DNA of 64,000 nucleotides from Chloroflexi bacterium 44-23 (GCA_001899005.1 MKUW01000001.1:1-64000); one strand, 5' to 3'. Numbered from the stretch's first letter, positions 1 through 8,633 are shown. A program made the numbers and translations. The notes: a model not told the origin generated them from the letters alone.

Positions 1-97
1 AAACCCTGTTCGTGTATTTCGTGTGTGTCGTGGTCTATATTTCGTGGTCTTATTCTTTTTTCAAATCTCAACTATAATATCGACCAAGGAATAGGCC

Positions 98-736
98 ATG
101 TTTAATCCAATCAAACGTAAAGCAGAAGAAGATAAAATGCGCGCAGCCGGCCGCCTGCCACCAGGCCAATCACTAACCGCCCGCTTTCCGGTTTTGCATT
201 ATGGCCCGGTTCCTCCAGCTGACCTGACCAACTGGGATTTAAAATTTTGGGGGCTTGTTGATGAACCCTTTTCTCTAAACTGGCAGAAGTTCAACCAACT
301 TCCTCGTACCATAATTCAAATGGATTTGCACTGCGTAACACGCTGGAGCGTATTTGATTCCATCTGGGAAGGTGTAAAGCTTTCAACCCTCATCGAATAT
401 GATCTCTTGAAAATCAAACCTGAGGCAGCCTATGTTCTTCAGCACGCCGAATATGGATACACAACCAATTTACCCCTAAAAGTAATGCTGCAAGAAAATT
501 TTCTGCTCGCCACGCATTTAAACGGTACCCCATTAACACCTGAACATGGCTTCCCGCTCAGGGCTGTCGTGGGTGCCATTCCCGATCGTGATGACCTGGA
601 AACACCTTATCTATGGAAAGGCGCCAAGTGGTTGCGTGGTTTGGAGTTTTTAAGTGAGGATCAGATGGGTTTTTGGGAACAAGCCGGATATCACAATCAG
701 GGTGATGTTTGGTTGGAACAACGCACCCGCATCTGA
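98..736 (+). CDS. Sulfite-oxidase-like molybdopterin-dependent oxidoreductase
   Basis: A 212-aa protein made almost entirely of one oxidoreductase molybdopterin-binding domain (sulfite oxidase/YuiH type). The segment DLHCVTRWS places Cys79 where this family's molybdenum-ligating cysteine sits, and GFPLRAVVG (about residue 150) and WKGAKWLRGLEFL near the C terminus are typical of the fold. No signal peptide, heme domain or dimerisation domain is visible, so it is the short cytoplasmic form. The ATG is preceded by AAGGA (86-90) and a TATAAT-like -10 at 73-78. The physiological substrate is unknown for this short subgroup. Family assignment is secure; the exact reaction is not. Confidence 0.88.
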   Translation: MFNPIKRKAEEDKMRAAGRLPPGQSLTARFPVLHYGPVPPADLTNWDLKFWGLVDEPFSLNWQKFNQLPRTIIQMDLHCVTRWSVFDSIWEGVKLSTLIEYDLLKIKPEAAYVLQHAEYGYTTNLPLKVMLQENFLLATHLNGTPLTPEHGFPLRAVVGAIPDRDDLETPYLWKGAKWLRGLEFLSEDQMGFWEQAGYHNQGDVWLEQRTRI

Positions 737-749
737 AGCATACTGTTTG

Positions 750-1547
750 TTATTTTCGCTGCAAGTTCAAGGCATAAAGGCCGAATCCCACGCCGAAGAC
801 CAGCACCAGCCCGCCCAATATGCCCAATAAAGGTGAACGATTGTCCGCAGCAACTTCGCCGGGGGCAGGTTCTGCAGCAGCACTGATTTGAGCACCAAAA
901 TCAACCGAGGTAATATCCCCGGCAATTAACTTGACATCCACACTGGTGCGCATGGTCGCATTATAACCTTCCGGAACGGCAATACTAATCGAATAAATAT
1001 CCTCTGGCAAGTCCTTGAAGCAGCTTTCACCGCTGCTGGAAGTGTTTTCGTTGATTGCGATGCGTCCGCTGCGGTCATTAACACTGATCGCCCCGCCGGC
1101 CAGCGGTAATTCAACCGTATCGTCATCAATAAAGGCATTCCCATTGATATCGTTGAACAACAACACACAAAGTTCCCCGCTGCCATTAAATGGGGTCGGC
1201 GAAGGCAGCATTGTGGTAGGTATCACCTCTGCTCCCGCGGTAGGTTCTGCGGCAGCCATACCGAGCAAAAGCTCCTGACCAACCCGTAAAAACAGGCAGC
1301 CATCCCCCTGAATATTATTCAGCAAGCGCAATTGATCCTGGGTAATATTGTTCATCAGAGAAATACTGATGCAGGTATCATATTCCTTGACTGTATAGAG
1401 AATGCGCCCATCCGGTTGTGCAGTCGGAGTGTAGTAATAAACCTGAGCAACCGGGTTGGCGCTGACAGACATCCCTGAGCGAAATAGAGCCAATGCGCTC
1501 AATAGGAAAATCCCAGCCAGATACAGGAAAACATGCTTTTTCATCAT
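750..1547 (-). CDS. Secreted LysM-domain surface protein with C-terminal membrane anchor
   Basis: A 265-aa exported protein. Residues 1-30 form a signal peptide or N-terminal membrane segment. Residues 48-95 resemble a LysM domain (ILYTVKEYDTCISIS ... RVGQELLLG), including a Cys pair. After a Pro/Thr linker, residues 125-215 resemble an SdrD/Cna-B-like beta domain (LFNDINGNAFIDDD), and a final hydrophobic helix (about 238-262) ends in LQRK. This is a common cell-envelope layout in Anaerolineae; a role in peptidoglycan or surface binding is inferred. The ATG has no clear ribosome site but lies five bases after a TATAAT (1553-1558 on the opposite strand), suggesting a leaderless mRNA. It converges with the preceding gene, leaving 13 bp between them. 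Confidence 0.8.
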   Translation of the reverse strand: MMKKHVFLYLAGIFLLSALALFRSGMSVSANPVAQVYYYTPTAQPDGRILYTVKEYDTCISISLMNNITQDQLRLLNNIQGDGCLFLRVGQELLLGMAAAEPTAGAEVIPTTMLPSPTPFNGSGELCVLLFNDINGNAFIDDDTVELPLAGGAISVNDRSGRIAINENTSSSGESCFKDLPEDIYSISIAVPEGYNATMRTSVDVKLIAGDITSVDFGAQISAAAEPAPGEVAADNRSPLLGILGGLVLVFGVGFGLYALNLQRK

Positions 1548-1552
1548 TGGCG

Positions 1553-1558
1553 ATTATA
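1553..1558 (-). promoter_or_regulatory. -10 box immediately upstream of the LysM gene (leaderless start)
   Basis: Read on the minus strand this is TATAAT followed by CGCCA and then the ATG. Transcription should begin at or next to the start codon, and no Shine-Dalgarno is present. No good -35 hexamer is visible 17 bp upstream, so the call is moderate. Confidence 0.45.
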
Positions 1559-1778
1559 TCATAAGGGCCATTACGGCTGGCTGGAGAAGCCCCTGGCTCA
1601 GGTCTGCTTTCTCAGGCAGATCACTTCTTTGTCCTCAACTTCACAGACATCCTTGGGAAGACTTAATACATTGAATATGATTCTACATTTGCTCAATCAG
1701 CCCATTCCGGCAGAACAACCCTCGTCAATCGAAGTATAATTAAAATTATCCAGGTGAATACTCAATAGGAGCACAGCG

Positions 1779-3080
1779 ATGCCATTAAAAATTCTGGTCG
1801 GTACACAGTGGGGGGATGAAGGAAAAGGTCGCATCGTTGATCTTCTTTCAGCCCAATCAGATTATGTCGCCCGTTTCAACGGCGGCGATAACGCCGGTCA
1901 TACCGTTACAGTCGCTTCAAAAACCTTCAAACTTCACCTGATTCCTTCCGGCATCATTCATTCACATACGCTTGGTATTCTGGGGAATGGTCTCGTAATT
2001 AATCCACAATCATTACTGGCCGAAATGGATATGCTGCGCAATGCCGGCATCGAGGTCAACCCGCAGCGTCTGAAAATTAGCTTTGCCGCTCATATGATTA
2101 CTGCCGGGCATGTCGCTCTGGATAAGGCCAAAGAGACCACTCTGGGTAATAGCAAAATCGGAACAACCGGCCGCGGAATTGGGCCGGCCTATACCGATAA
2201 AGCCAATCGTTCCGGTCTGCGTCTGCTGGACTTATTGAGCCCCACCCATCTACCTGAAAAGCTTCAGGACCACTTTCGCCAGGTCAACCAAACCCTCCAG
2301 CGTCTTTATGCTGCGCCCCAATTACCAATTCCCGAAAATGTTGACCGGTTGCTAGACTTCGCTTCCCAATTAGCACCTTATATCAGCGATACCGGTGCTT
2401 TCCTGGAACAGGCACTTCACTCGCAAAAACGGGTTTTAGCCGAAGGCGCCCAAGGCGTCTTGCTGGATATCGATCATGGCAGTTATCCGTTTGTCACCAG
2501 TTCGAACGTGGCCGCCACCGGTGTTTTCACCGGGCTGGGCATTGGTATTCAACCGGTTTCGGCTGTGATTGGAGCTACCAAAGCCTTTCAATCACGGGTT
2601 GGAGCCGGCCCCTTCCCGACCGAGGTTGAAGGTGAAATGGCAGAGTTACTGCGTGGCACAGGAGCCAACCCGTGGGATGAATTTGGCACCACCACCGGGC
2701 GTCCGCGCCGTGTAGGTTGGTTGGATGGGGTGCTGCTGCGTTATGCCAGCCGCATCAATGGGCTGACTGAGTTGGTCTTAACCAAGCTGGACATTCTCAG
2801 CGGGCTGCCAGCCATTCAAATCTGCACCGCCTATAAAGACGAAAACGGCAGCCAGTTTGAACAAGCGCCTATGGGTGTCTCAGACTTGCAGAAATTCAGC
2901 CCAATTTACAGCACGCTTCCCGCCTGGAATGAGAAATTGGAAGAAATACACGATTGGCATCGACTCCCACAGGCAGCGCGTGATTATGTTCGGTTTGTTG
3001 AAAAAATAGTGAACCTTCCGGTCGCCATGGTATCGGTCGGTCCGGAGCGTTCACAAATAATCTCTGTGCCGCGTGAATAA
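1779..3080 (+). CDS. purA: Adenylosuccinate synthetase
   Basis: Full-length 433-aa PurA, which condenses IMP and aspartate using GTP in the first committed step from IMP to AMP. The signature WGDEGKG lies at residues 11-17 with catalytic Asp13, followed by NGGDNAGHTV with the catalytic His. GTTGRGIGPAY, the EGAQG segment and the C-terminal VSVGPERSQ nucleotide/IMP-binding segments are all present. Its ATG follows an AGGAG. The stop codon overlaps the GTG start of the next gene, so the two are probably co-transcribed. guaA, the GMP branch enzyme, is also in this window but far away. Confidence 0.98.
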   Translation: MPLKILVGTQWGDEGKGRIVDLLSAQSDYVARFNGGDNAGHTVTVASKTFKLHLIPSGIIHSHTLGILGNGLVINPQSLLAEMDMLRNAGIEVNPQRLKISFAAHMITAGHVALDKAKETTLGNSKIGTTGRGIGPAYTDKANRSGLRLLDLLSPTHLPEKLQDHFRQVNQTLQRLYAAPQLPIPENVDRLLDFASQLAPYISDTGAFLEQALHSQKRVLAEGAQGVLLDIDHGSYPFVTSSNVAATGVFTGLGIGIQPVSAVIGATKAFQSRVGAGPFPTEVEGEMAELLRGTGANPWDEFGTTTGRPRRVGWLDGVLLRYASRINGLTELVLTKLDILSGLPAIQICTAYKDENGSQFEQAPMGVSDLQKFSPIYSTLPAWNEKLEEIHDWHRLPQAARDYVRFVEKIVNLPVAMVSVGPERSQIISVPRE

Positions 3081-3873
3081 GTTTGTCAGTCTCTCGCTTG
3101 TGATCCTGGGGATGGGGCTGATTTGTGCTTGCGCCAGCCTCGTACCGGAAGCCACCCCATCTCTTCCCACAGCTACAGCCACCATTACGCCTACCAGCAC
3201 AGAAACCATCGTTTGGTTTCCGCCGACCGAGACAATGACACCCTTCCCAACCCGCGAAATCCTCCCAACGGCAGAAATGGCACCCGGCATCGCTGCGAGT
3301 CTGCTTGAAAATGGATTCGGTGAAAACCAGTCCTGGCGCACCGGCACCTATGCATCCGGTAATATCTCCCAGGTCGATCAATCGCTCATCCTGGCGGTTC
3401 AAAAGCCGAAAGATTTTCTGATCACGTTCCTTTCAGGCCTTGTTTTTGAAGACTTCGACTTACAGGTAACTGCTAATATGTCTCTCTGCCGCGGCAGCGA
3501 TAGCTATGCCATCCTCGTTCGCTCACTTTCAGAATATGATTATTATCGCTTTTTGGTTAATTGTCAGGGAGAAGCCCGCGCAGAACGAATCCGCTCTGGC
3601 CAGACCATCCCTCTTCAAGATTGGACGCCAGCCGATATCATCATAGGCGCGGCGACAAACTCCAAAATTGAAATCTGGGCATCCGGCAGCGAGATGCGAC
3701 TCATCATCAACGATTCCTATCTTTTCTCAGTCAAGGATCCTTCCTTCCGCAACGGTCAAATCGGTTTATTCGCCCGCAGTGCCGGTGATAATGCCCTGAC
3801 GGTCACATTTCGTGATCTGACGGTCTACGCTCTGGATCCGCAGCTAATTCCCAGCGCCACGCCTACTCCTTAA
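3073..3873 (+). CDS. Lipoprotein with a laminin-G/DUF1080-like beta domain
   Basis: A 266-aa exported lipoprotein starting with GTG inside the end of purA (the sequence GTGAATAA contains both the start and the purA stop). Residues 1-20 form a lipoprotein signal with cysteines in LICACAS. A Thr/Pro-rich linker of about 40 residues follows, and then a beta-rich domain (about 75-255). Motifs such as SYAILVRS, YYRFLVNC and GQIGLFARS resemble the concanavalin-like fold found in DUF1080/3-keto-disaccharide hydrolase relatives. No catalytic residues can be assigned. Overlap with purA suggests translational coupling but no obvious shared function. A surface carbohydrate-binding role is inference. Confidence 0.8.
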   Translation: MNKFVSLSLVILGMGLICACASLVPEATPSLPTATATITPTSTETIVWFPPTETMTPFPTREILPTAEMAPGIAASLLENGFGENQSWRTGTYASGNISQVDQSLILAVQKPKDFLITFLSGLVFEDFDLQVTANMSLCRGSDSYAILVRSLSEYDYYRFLVNCQGEARAERIRSGQTIPLQDWTPADIIIGAATNSKIEIWASGSEMRLIINDSYLFSVKDPSFRNGQIGLFARSAGDNALTVTFRDLTVYALDPQLIPSATPTP

Positions 3874-3917
3874 GCTGGTTGGACTAATTCTTTTATTACA
3901 ATTGGCAGGCTGCTCGT

Positions 3918-5624
3918 CTACTTGCTGCTTTCTACCATAAAGCCCTTGCCCATATCCGTTGGGTCAATCAGCCTCAGGCTTTTCATAAAATCGTTGGGGG
4001 AAGTACAGGGCAGAGGAAGATCCCAACAGGCCTCATCCGGCGCGATATTAATCTGTAAGCCAGAGTTCGTTGTGCGAACTTCTGTTGCTTCCCCATTCAG
4101 CTTTTGCCGATCCAGTACCTGCTCAGGCGGGACAATCACGGAGCGTGATAAGCTCATGTTTCGTGAGAGGTTTGTCGGAAGTAAAATAAATAGCAATATC
4201 AGCGTAATAATGGTAACCCGCCACGCGAATGTGTCAGAAAAATTAATTAGGATCCATTTCCAAACCATCAATATCACAGTCAAGATCCACAGCCAGATGA
4301 CTGCGCCTGAAAAGCGATAAGCAGGTGCGCTGAAAAACCAGAACAAGACAGCCAGGCTGATTCCCACCAGTAGAACAGGGTATTCTTTCCAGGATAAGCG
4401 AGGGTAACGTTTCAGGAAGGAGATTAATATTAGCCCGGCTAATAAAACAACAGCAAAAAATAGAGTAAACCGGATTTCTACATGCTGGCTTTTGACCCAT
4501 TTAAGCAACCAGGGGAAATCGGCAGTATACGCCATAGAATCTGAATTCGTTTTGGCCCAAATTCCGATAATGTACTGTAAGTTATTTGCCAAGTATCCTG
4601 GCATTGTCCAGGGCAGATTAAAACGAATTTTGCTGTTTGGGTAGAGTAGATAACCGCTCAGGATAACATTTCGAACAAGCCAGGGCACAATCCACACGCT
4701 GAAGGTGATCAAACCAACAGGAATCAGCTGTTTGAAAAAATCAAGCCGATCGACTTGCTGCCAGAGATAGATCAAGGCTATTACGATTGCCACTGCTGCA
4801 AAGATGCCAAAGCTGAGTTTAATGGTCACGCCTGTAACAGCCAGGATCAGTATTTGGCTAAACAGGATCTTGCGATCTTTATCATCGGACTTTATATTCA
4901 TCCACTGCAGCAGTTTAGCGAAAAGCACCGCTTGAAGCACAAATACACCCAGGTCAGCACTATATCCCGCCAGCGGTTCGGTGCTCACATGCCAGAGAAT
5001 GACTGGAATAAACAGAACACGGTACACCACCACTGCCTGCAGGCTGCCACCTCGCAGCCAAACTCCAAATGCCTGCAGCGATTGTAACAGCAGCATATAT
5101 GCCAGTATGACGCTGGCAACATAATAGGCATAGCCTGTAAAAATAGAACTGTTAATAAAGGCAGCGTACAAGTATTGGCTGCTATTAAATGCCAGGCGGT
5201 GCTGTAAATTCCCCAAGCCGGGCACGATTGCGAACTGATTGAACCATTTGACCGTTTGCAAATGATATAGACCGTGATCATAACTGGGGTCGGAAAAGAG
5301 GGTATGGTTCAGCAACACAATCAAAGGAAGGATCAACCCGATCGCATAAAAGATATGGGCTCGCCGCAAGGGGGGCAAGCCGTCCTTTATCCGCATTAAT
5401 ACACCTGCAGCAGCCAGAAAAGTGATGAGGGCAAACAGCCAGCCGTTGATTGGCAGGAAAAAATGCCAGATCTGTAAAAAGGCAATTAAGACACAAAAAC
5501 CTATCCAAAATATATCAAAAATATCCTGGCTGAAGTCTTTACGCCAAAATAGGCGGGTTATAAAATAACCAAACCCTAACAAAAGCAAAATAATAAAAAT
5601 TGCAATCCCGGTCAATAAAAGCAT
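3918..5624 (-). CDS. Large polytopic membrane protein, GT-C-like
   Basis: A 568-aa integral membrane protein with roughly 12-14 hydrophobic segments and a short soluble C-terminal tail (about 500-568) containing the CWDLPLPCTSP segment. An acidic/aromatic loop after the third membrane segments (DPSYDHGLYHLQTVKWFNQ) is reminiscent of the first extracellular loop of GT-C/PMT glycosyltransferases, where an acidic residue is catalytic. I do not recognise a specific family. It converges with the lipoprotein gene before it. A role in envelope polysaccharide assembly is only an inference from topology. Confidence 0.75.
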   Translation of the reverse strand: MLLLTGIAIFIILLLLGFGYFITRLFWRKDFSQDIFDIFWIGFCVLIAFLQIWHFFLPINGWLFALITFLAAAGVLMRIKDGLPPLRRAHIFYAIGLILPLIVLLNHTLFSDPSYDHGLYHLQTVKWFNQFAIVPGLGNLQHRLAFNSSQYLYAAFINSSIFTGYAYYVASVILAYMLLLQSLQAFGVWLRGGSLQAVVVYRVLFIPVILWHVSTEPLAGYSADLGVFVLQAVLFAKLLQWMNIKSDDKDRKILFSQILILAVTGVTIKLSFGIFAAVAIVIALIYLWQQVDRLDFFKQLIPVGLITFSVWIVPWLVRNVILSGYLLYPNSKIRFNLPWTMPGYLANNLQYIIGIWAKTNSDSMAYTADFPWLLKWVKSQHVEIRFTLFFAVVLLAGLILISFLKRYPRLSWKEYPVLLVGISLAVLFWFFSAPAYRFSGAVIWLWILTVILMVWKWILINFSDTFAWRVTIITLILLFILLPTNLSRNMSLSRSVIVPPEQVLDRQKLNGEATEVRTTNSGLQINIAPDEACWDLPLPCTSPNDFMKSLRLIDPTDMGKGFMVESSK

Positions 5625-5764
5625 AGTTCTTACTCGAAATAAGAATTATACCGGAGTGATAATCAGGCCGCAAACGAAGTCTTCAAAAATATATTTCCAT
5701 CAGGATTTATTAGAAGGTCCCTGGCAGCTTAAGCAAAATTTATTCGTAACCACTCAGCCTTTCT

Positions 5765-5865
5765 AAAAACGATTTCATTGCGAAGGTTTTTCCTGAGTTA
5801 CAAGCACTCAACTTGAAAGAGATTGCCGCGCCACCAAAGAACAAGGACTGTGGCTACCAAGAAAC
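5765..5865 (+). repeat. Dispersed ~100-bp repeat, copy 1
   Basis: Shares the ordered blocks TTGCGAA, TTACAAGCACTCA, ACTTGAAAGAGATTGC and GCCACCAAAGAACAAG with the other copies. Its closest match is the copy at 31300-31410 read in reverse complement. The hairpin arms are degenerate here. Confidence 0.55.
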
Positions 5866-6109
5866 CATTTGCTCTGGAAGAACTTTATAGCGCCATTGCC
5901 CCCACGCTTTTTTGTCTGGATTTGTCAATGCTAACAAATCTAACCGGTTTCTTCTATCATAAAGGGCGTTCTTTTTCATGCCTATATAAACTGCTCATAA
6001 CAAAAAACAGTGATAGTTTGGTGCGTTACGAACTAACTTGAGAAAAAGAAAGTAAAAAGGCTTTCCTTTCGTGGGGTATGATGATTCTTTCACGCGAGAT
6101 CTTTCGTAA

Positions 6110-6172
6110 GGGCGAAGCATCCGGGAAACCATTCTATCCCGTAAAAACATACCCATCGCGGATGGGTCGCCC
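6110..6172. repeat. Imperfect hairpin repeat with GGGCGAAGCATCCGGG arm
   Basis: The left arm GGGCGAAGCATCCGGG (6110-6125) pairs with the right arm CGCGGATGGGTCGCCC (6157-6172) at 13 of 16 positions around a 31-base loop. The arm resembles a GGGCGAAGCAT-type intergenic repeat seen in Chloroflexi and cyanobacteria. That resemblance is from memory and unchecked. Confidence 0.5.
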
Positions 6173-6394
6173 ACTAGCCGATTACTACTCACAACAGAAA
6201 AATGTGGTGCGATACGAACGCGCCCTACGCCTTGCCCGCATTGCACAATGTAATTTCATCCTCGAGTATCGCTTTTCGTCGGTATAGCCGAATCTCGTAT
6301 TCACGAATGTTTCGCAATAACGGCACGAATTGAAAATTACTCACATATTCGTGAAATTCGATCATTCGTAGATTTCGTGATTAATTTGTAACAA

Positions 6395-6520
6395 CCCGCT
6401 CTTTCAAAAACGATATCATCGGGAAACAATTTCCCGTTGTATGAGCATTCCACTTGAAAAGAATCGCTCCGTCACCAAAGAACAGGCGCGATGACTCACA
6501 ATGGTATGATTGAAATAAGC
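6395..6520 (+). repeat. Dispersed ~100-bp repeat, copy 2
   Basis: Same block order as copy 1: CTTTCAAAAACGAT, GGGAAACAA, GAGCATTCCACTTGAAA, then GTCACCAAAGAACAGG and a CAATGGTATGA tail. It lies about 50 bp downstream of the end of the convergent-side gene. Confidence 0.55.
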
Positions 6521-6573
6521 ATCTATCCGCGTACGAAGCATGCTGCCGAAACCACGCATAGCGTTTTCCCGCA

Positions 6574-7281
6574 TTATTTTCCTTGGCAAGGGTCCAAAAA
6601 CAGATCTTTTGCAACAGGCAAATCCATAGGCGGAACAACCGCATCCACTGAATCCACAAATTGCCGGGCGGGGATATCGAAATAAAGCCTGGTATTTCCC
6701 GTGATTGTTTGCAGACTTAATCGCGATCCGTTTGCCTCAATAATCTGCAGCGATCCGGTCGCGGATGGGTCGAAAACCCTCAACCAAACACCAAGCGCAT
6801 CAATTGCCAGAATAACAAGACCCTGGTTGGGGTCATCCAGGCTGCTGCCGGCATATACTTCCACCAGGGTGCCATCCATCTCACCCTGAAACATGTTGTT
6901 AATCTTTATTCCCTGCGAGACAAGAAAATCATCCCGCACTTCGAATATACCGCCTTCTACCATTGCTTTATGCTGCGGAACTGGCACCCGGTTAGCACAA
7001 ATTTCTTTCAAAGTGACGGTCGGCCGCATTTGTGCTTCCATCTGCACATTCAAAGCGAACTGCTGGGCTTCCATTTTTTCTTGCAGTGCAATTTTTTCCT
7101 GGGGATCTTTTGCTTCCTGCAGAGATGATTGCACCATCTGCAATTGCACAGTCAGCATACCAGCCGGTGTGCTTTTTAGCGGCAGGTTAGCTCCTCTGAC
7201 CGGGTCCATATTCAATAACAAAACCAAAATAATGATAATCAGACTGGTAAAAAATATCAATTCAAATTTATATTTCATCAT
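6574..7281 (-). CDS. Membrane-anchored exported protein of unknown function
   Basis: About 235 aa if translation starts at the MMKYKFEL methionine, which has AGGGACAGG directly upstream; three earlier codons also allow a start at 7299. Residues 5-25 form a membrane anchor or uncleaved signal. A coiled-coil-like segment rich in Gln and Glu (LQMVQSSLQEAKDPQEKIALQEKMEAQ, about 45-75) follows, then a beta-rich C-terminal half with TGNTRLYFDIPARQFVDSV. No known domain is recognised. Its start overlaps the end of the upstream exported-protein gene, so the two are likely co-expressed. Confidence 0.72.
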   Translation of the reverse strand: MMKYKFELIFFTSLIIIILVLLLNMDPVRGANLPLKSTPAGMLTVQLQMVQSSLQEAKDPQEKIALQEKMEAQQFALNVQMEAQMRPTVTLKEICANRVPVPQHKAMVEGGIFEVRDDFLVSQGIKINNMFQGEMDGTLVEVYAGSSLDDPNQGLVILAIDALGVWLRVFDPSATGSLQIIEANGSRLSLQTITGNTRLYFDIPARQFVDSVDAVVPPMDLPVAKDLFLDPCQGK

Positions 7282-7289
7282 CCTGTCCC

Positions 7290-8411
7290 TCATGGCCAAT
7301 CAATATCCGTCATCCAGGGTATATTCGTCAAAGCAGTTTGTGGCCAAAAGTTGGTTTCTGTAAGCAACTGCTGCCTGGCTTGCTGGGGCGTGTTATTTAA
7401 TAACGGGCAAAGGGTATCACCGGGTGTTGAAAGACAGGCCTGATATTGGGTGAAAGCGCTCAAAAATTGCATTCTCGAATACCCCTGCTCGGTACCCCAT
7501 TTGCTCAGATAAGCCCATTGGCGAGCATTGATCCCGCTTATGGCATAAATCTCCGGGATCGGCCAGGCCGGTGCCGCTCGCCAGGCGGCATAATGCACCA
7601 GCGGAAAGGTCCAATCGTAGACCAGGTCTGGGTTGGGGTTGGGGGATAAACGCGTCGGGCAACCATCACAGGTGCCGAAGTTGTAGAATATAACCTGGTT
7701 GTTATCGTGGGCATCAAAGCCCTCCACCCATTTATTTGAGATGTGGGCATAGTTCCAGGATAGCTCGATATCGGTTGCCCCGGAAACTTTCACACGAGCG
7801 CCATAGCCGCTGGTGATCACCCAGTTGTATACTGTCCGCACCATCTCTGCCCAGGCGCTGCCATGTGCATACGCCCGTTCTTCAGTGCAGTACCAACTGG
7901 CCTGGGTACAGACGCCATTGATGTAATAGGCAAAATTGGTGGTTCCAATGCCAACATCAATCTTTGAAACACCGTCACTGCAGGCCATGTAACCATTAAT
8001 GTAGTTCTTGGTATAAATGATGATGTCATTGGTGCTATTTAAATCGTATCGCGGCTCTCGCAGCAGCAGCGTACCAAATTGAATACCATCGCTCCACGGC
8101 TGCCCATAATCCAGAATCACCAACGAATCTTGTATCCCCGGCAGCTCGCTGGTCTTTCTGCCTTCTTCACAACCCATTTGATACGTCCGGCCGACATTTT
8201 GAGGCGTCATATACCACGAGGTTGTGTAATAATCCGACAGGGCAGGCTGGGTATTATTCGAAAAGATAAGCGGAAAGTAATAGCGATAGGGCGGCCCTTC
8301 TTGATCAGCCGAATTGGCATGCACCGGCTGTTTGGTCACGCTTAGCAACGCGAGAGACAATAAAATTACAATCAGATTTCTTTTTTGTATTTTTTTCATA
8401 GCATTAACCAT
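7290..8411 (-). CDS. Secreted Chloroflexi-type protein of unknown function
   Basis: A 373-aa exported protein with a signal peptide (about 1-32) followed by RYYFPLIFSNN, a segment of the type that often precedes the mature domain in Chloroflexi secreted proteins. The mature part is rich in Trp, Tyr and Cys (GACSDG-like, CDGCPTRLSPNPNPD) and suggests a folded extracellular domain, possibly hydrolase-like, with a conserved-looking YGARVKVSGATDIELSW stretch. I do not recognise the family and assign no catalytic residues. It overlaps the following exported-protein gene, forming a two-gene unit. Confidence 0.75.
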   Translation of the reverse strand: MVNAMKKIQKRNLIVILLSLALLSVTKQPVHANSADQEGPPYRYYFPLIFSNNTQPALSDYYTTSWYMTPQNVGRTYQMGCEEGRKTSELPGIQDSLVILDYGQPWSDGIQFGTLLLREPRYDLNSTNDIIIYTKNYINGYMACSDGVSKIDVGIGTTNFAYYINGVCTQASWYCTEERAYAHGSAWAEMVRTVYNWVITSGYGARVKVSGATDIELSWNYAHISNKWVEGFDAHDNNQVIFYNFGTCDGCPTRLSPNPNPDLVYDWTFPLVHYAAWRAAPAWPIPEIYAISGINARQWAYLSKWGTEQGYSRMQFLSAFTQYQACLSTPGDTLCPLLNNTPQQARQQLLTETNFWPQTALTNIPWMTDIDWP

Positions 8412-8580
8412 CGAGTCTCATAGAGTATAGCAAGATATATACCGTATTTGAATCATTTCTAATCGGGCTCAAACGCATTAACCAATCAACTCGTCAATCA
8501 ACTCCTCAACTTATTAACTCATCAACAAATCATCTAATCCACAAAGCAGCCAATCAACCAATTTTCACATCCCGCATCCA

Positions 8581-8609
8581 TTGACAATTAGCTCGGATTA
8601 GATTATTAT
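8581..8609 (+). promoter_or_regulatory. Sigma70-type promoter of the ArsR-type regulator gene
   Basis: TTGACA (8581-8586), a 17-bp spacer and TATTAT (8604-8609). It points toward the regulator, leaving a leader of roughly 200 nt. Confidence 0.6.
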
Positions 8610-8633
8610 CTAATCGTTAGATGTTTGTCTAAC
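8596..8633. promoter_or_regulatory. Two inverted repeats overlapping the promoter (candidate operator)
   Basis: A perfect repeat GATTAGAT-TATT-ATCTAATC (8596-8615) covers the -10 box. It is followed directly by GTTAGA-N6-TCTAAC (8616-8633). The two share the TTAGA/TCTAA half-site. The position would block transcription when bound, so autoregulation by the ArsR-type protein is inferred. Confidence 0.6.

Larger units (their letters stand above)
5625..6573. repeat. Repeat-rich 0.95-kb intergenic region
   Basis: No convincing gene. The region holds two diverged copies of a roughly 100-bp dispersed repeat (about 5765-5865 and 6395-6520) that recurs near 31.3, 31.7 and 49.8 kb. It also holds an imperfect hairpin unit (6110-6172) and a cluster of TTCGTG/CACGAA words (6295-6380). 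The short ORFs across it have no recognisable domains and are probably spurious. Confidence 0.6.

Noticed and set aside
926..1278. Alternative ORFs within the LysM gene
   Set aside because: Shadows of the LysM coding region in other frames.
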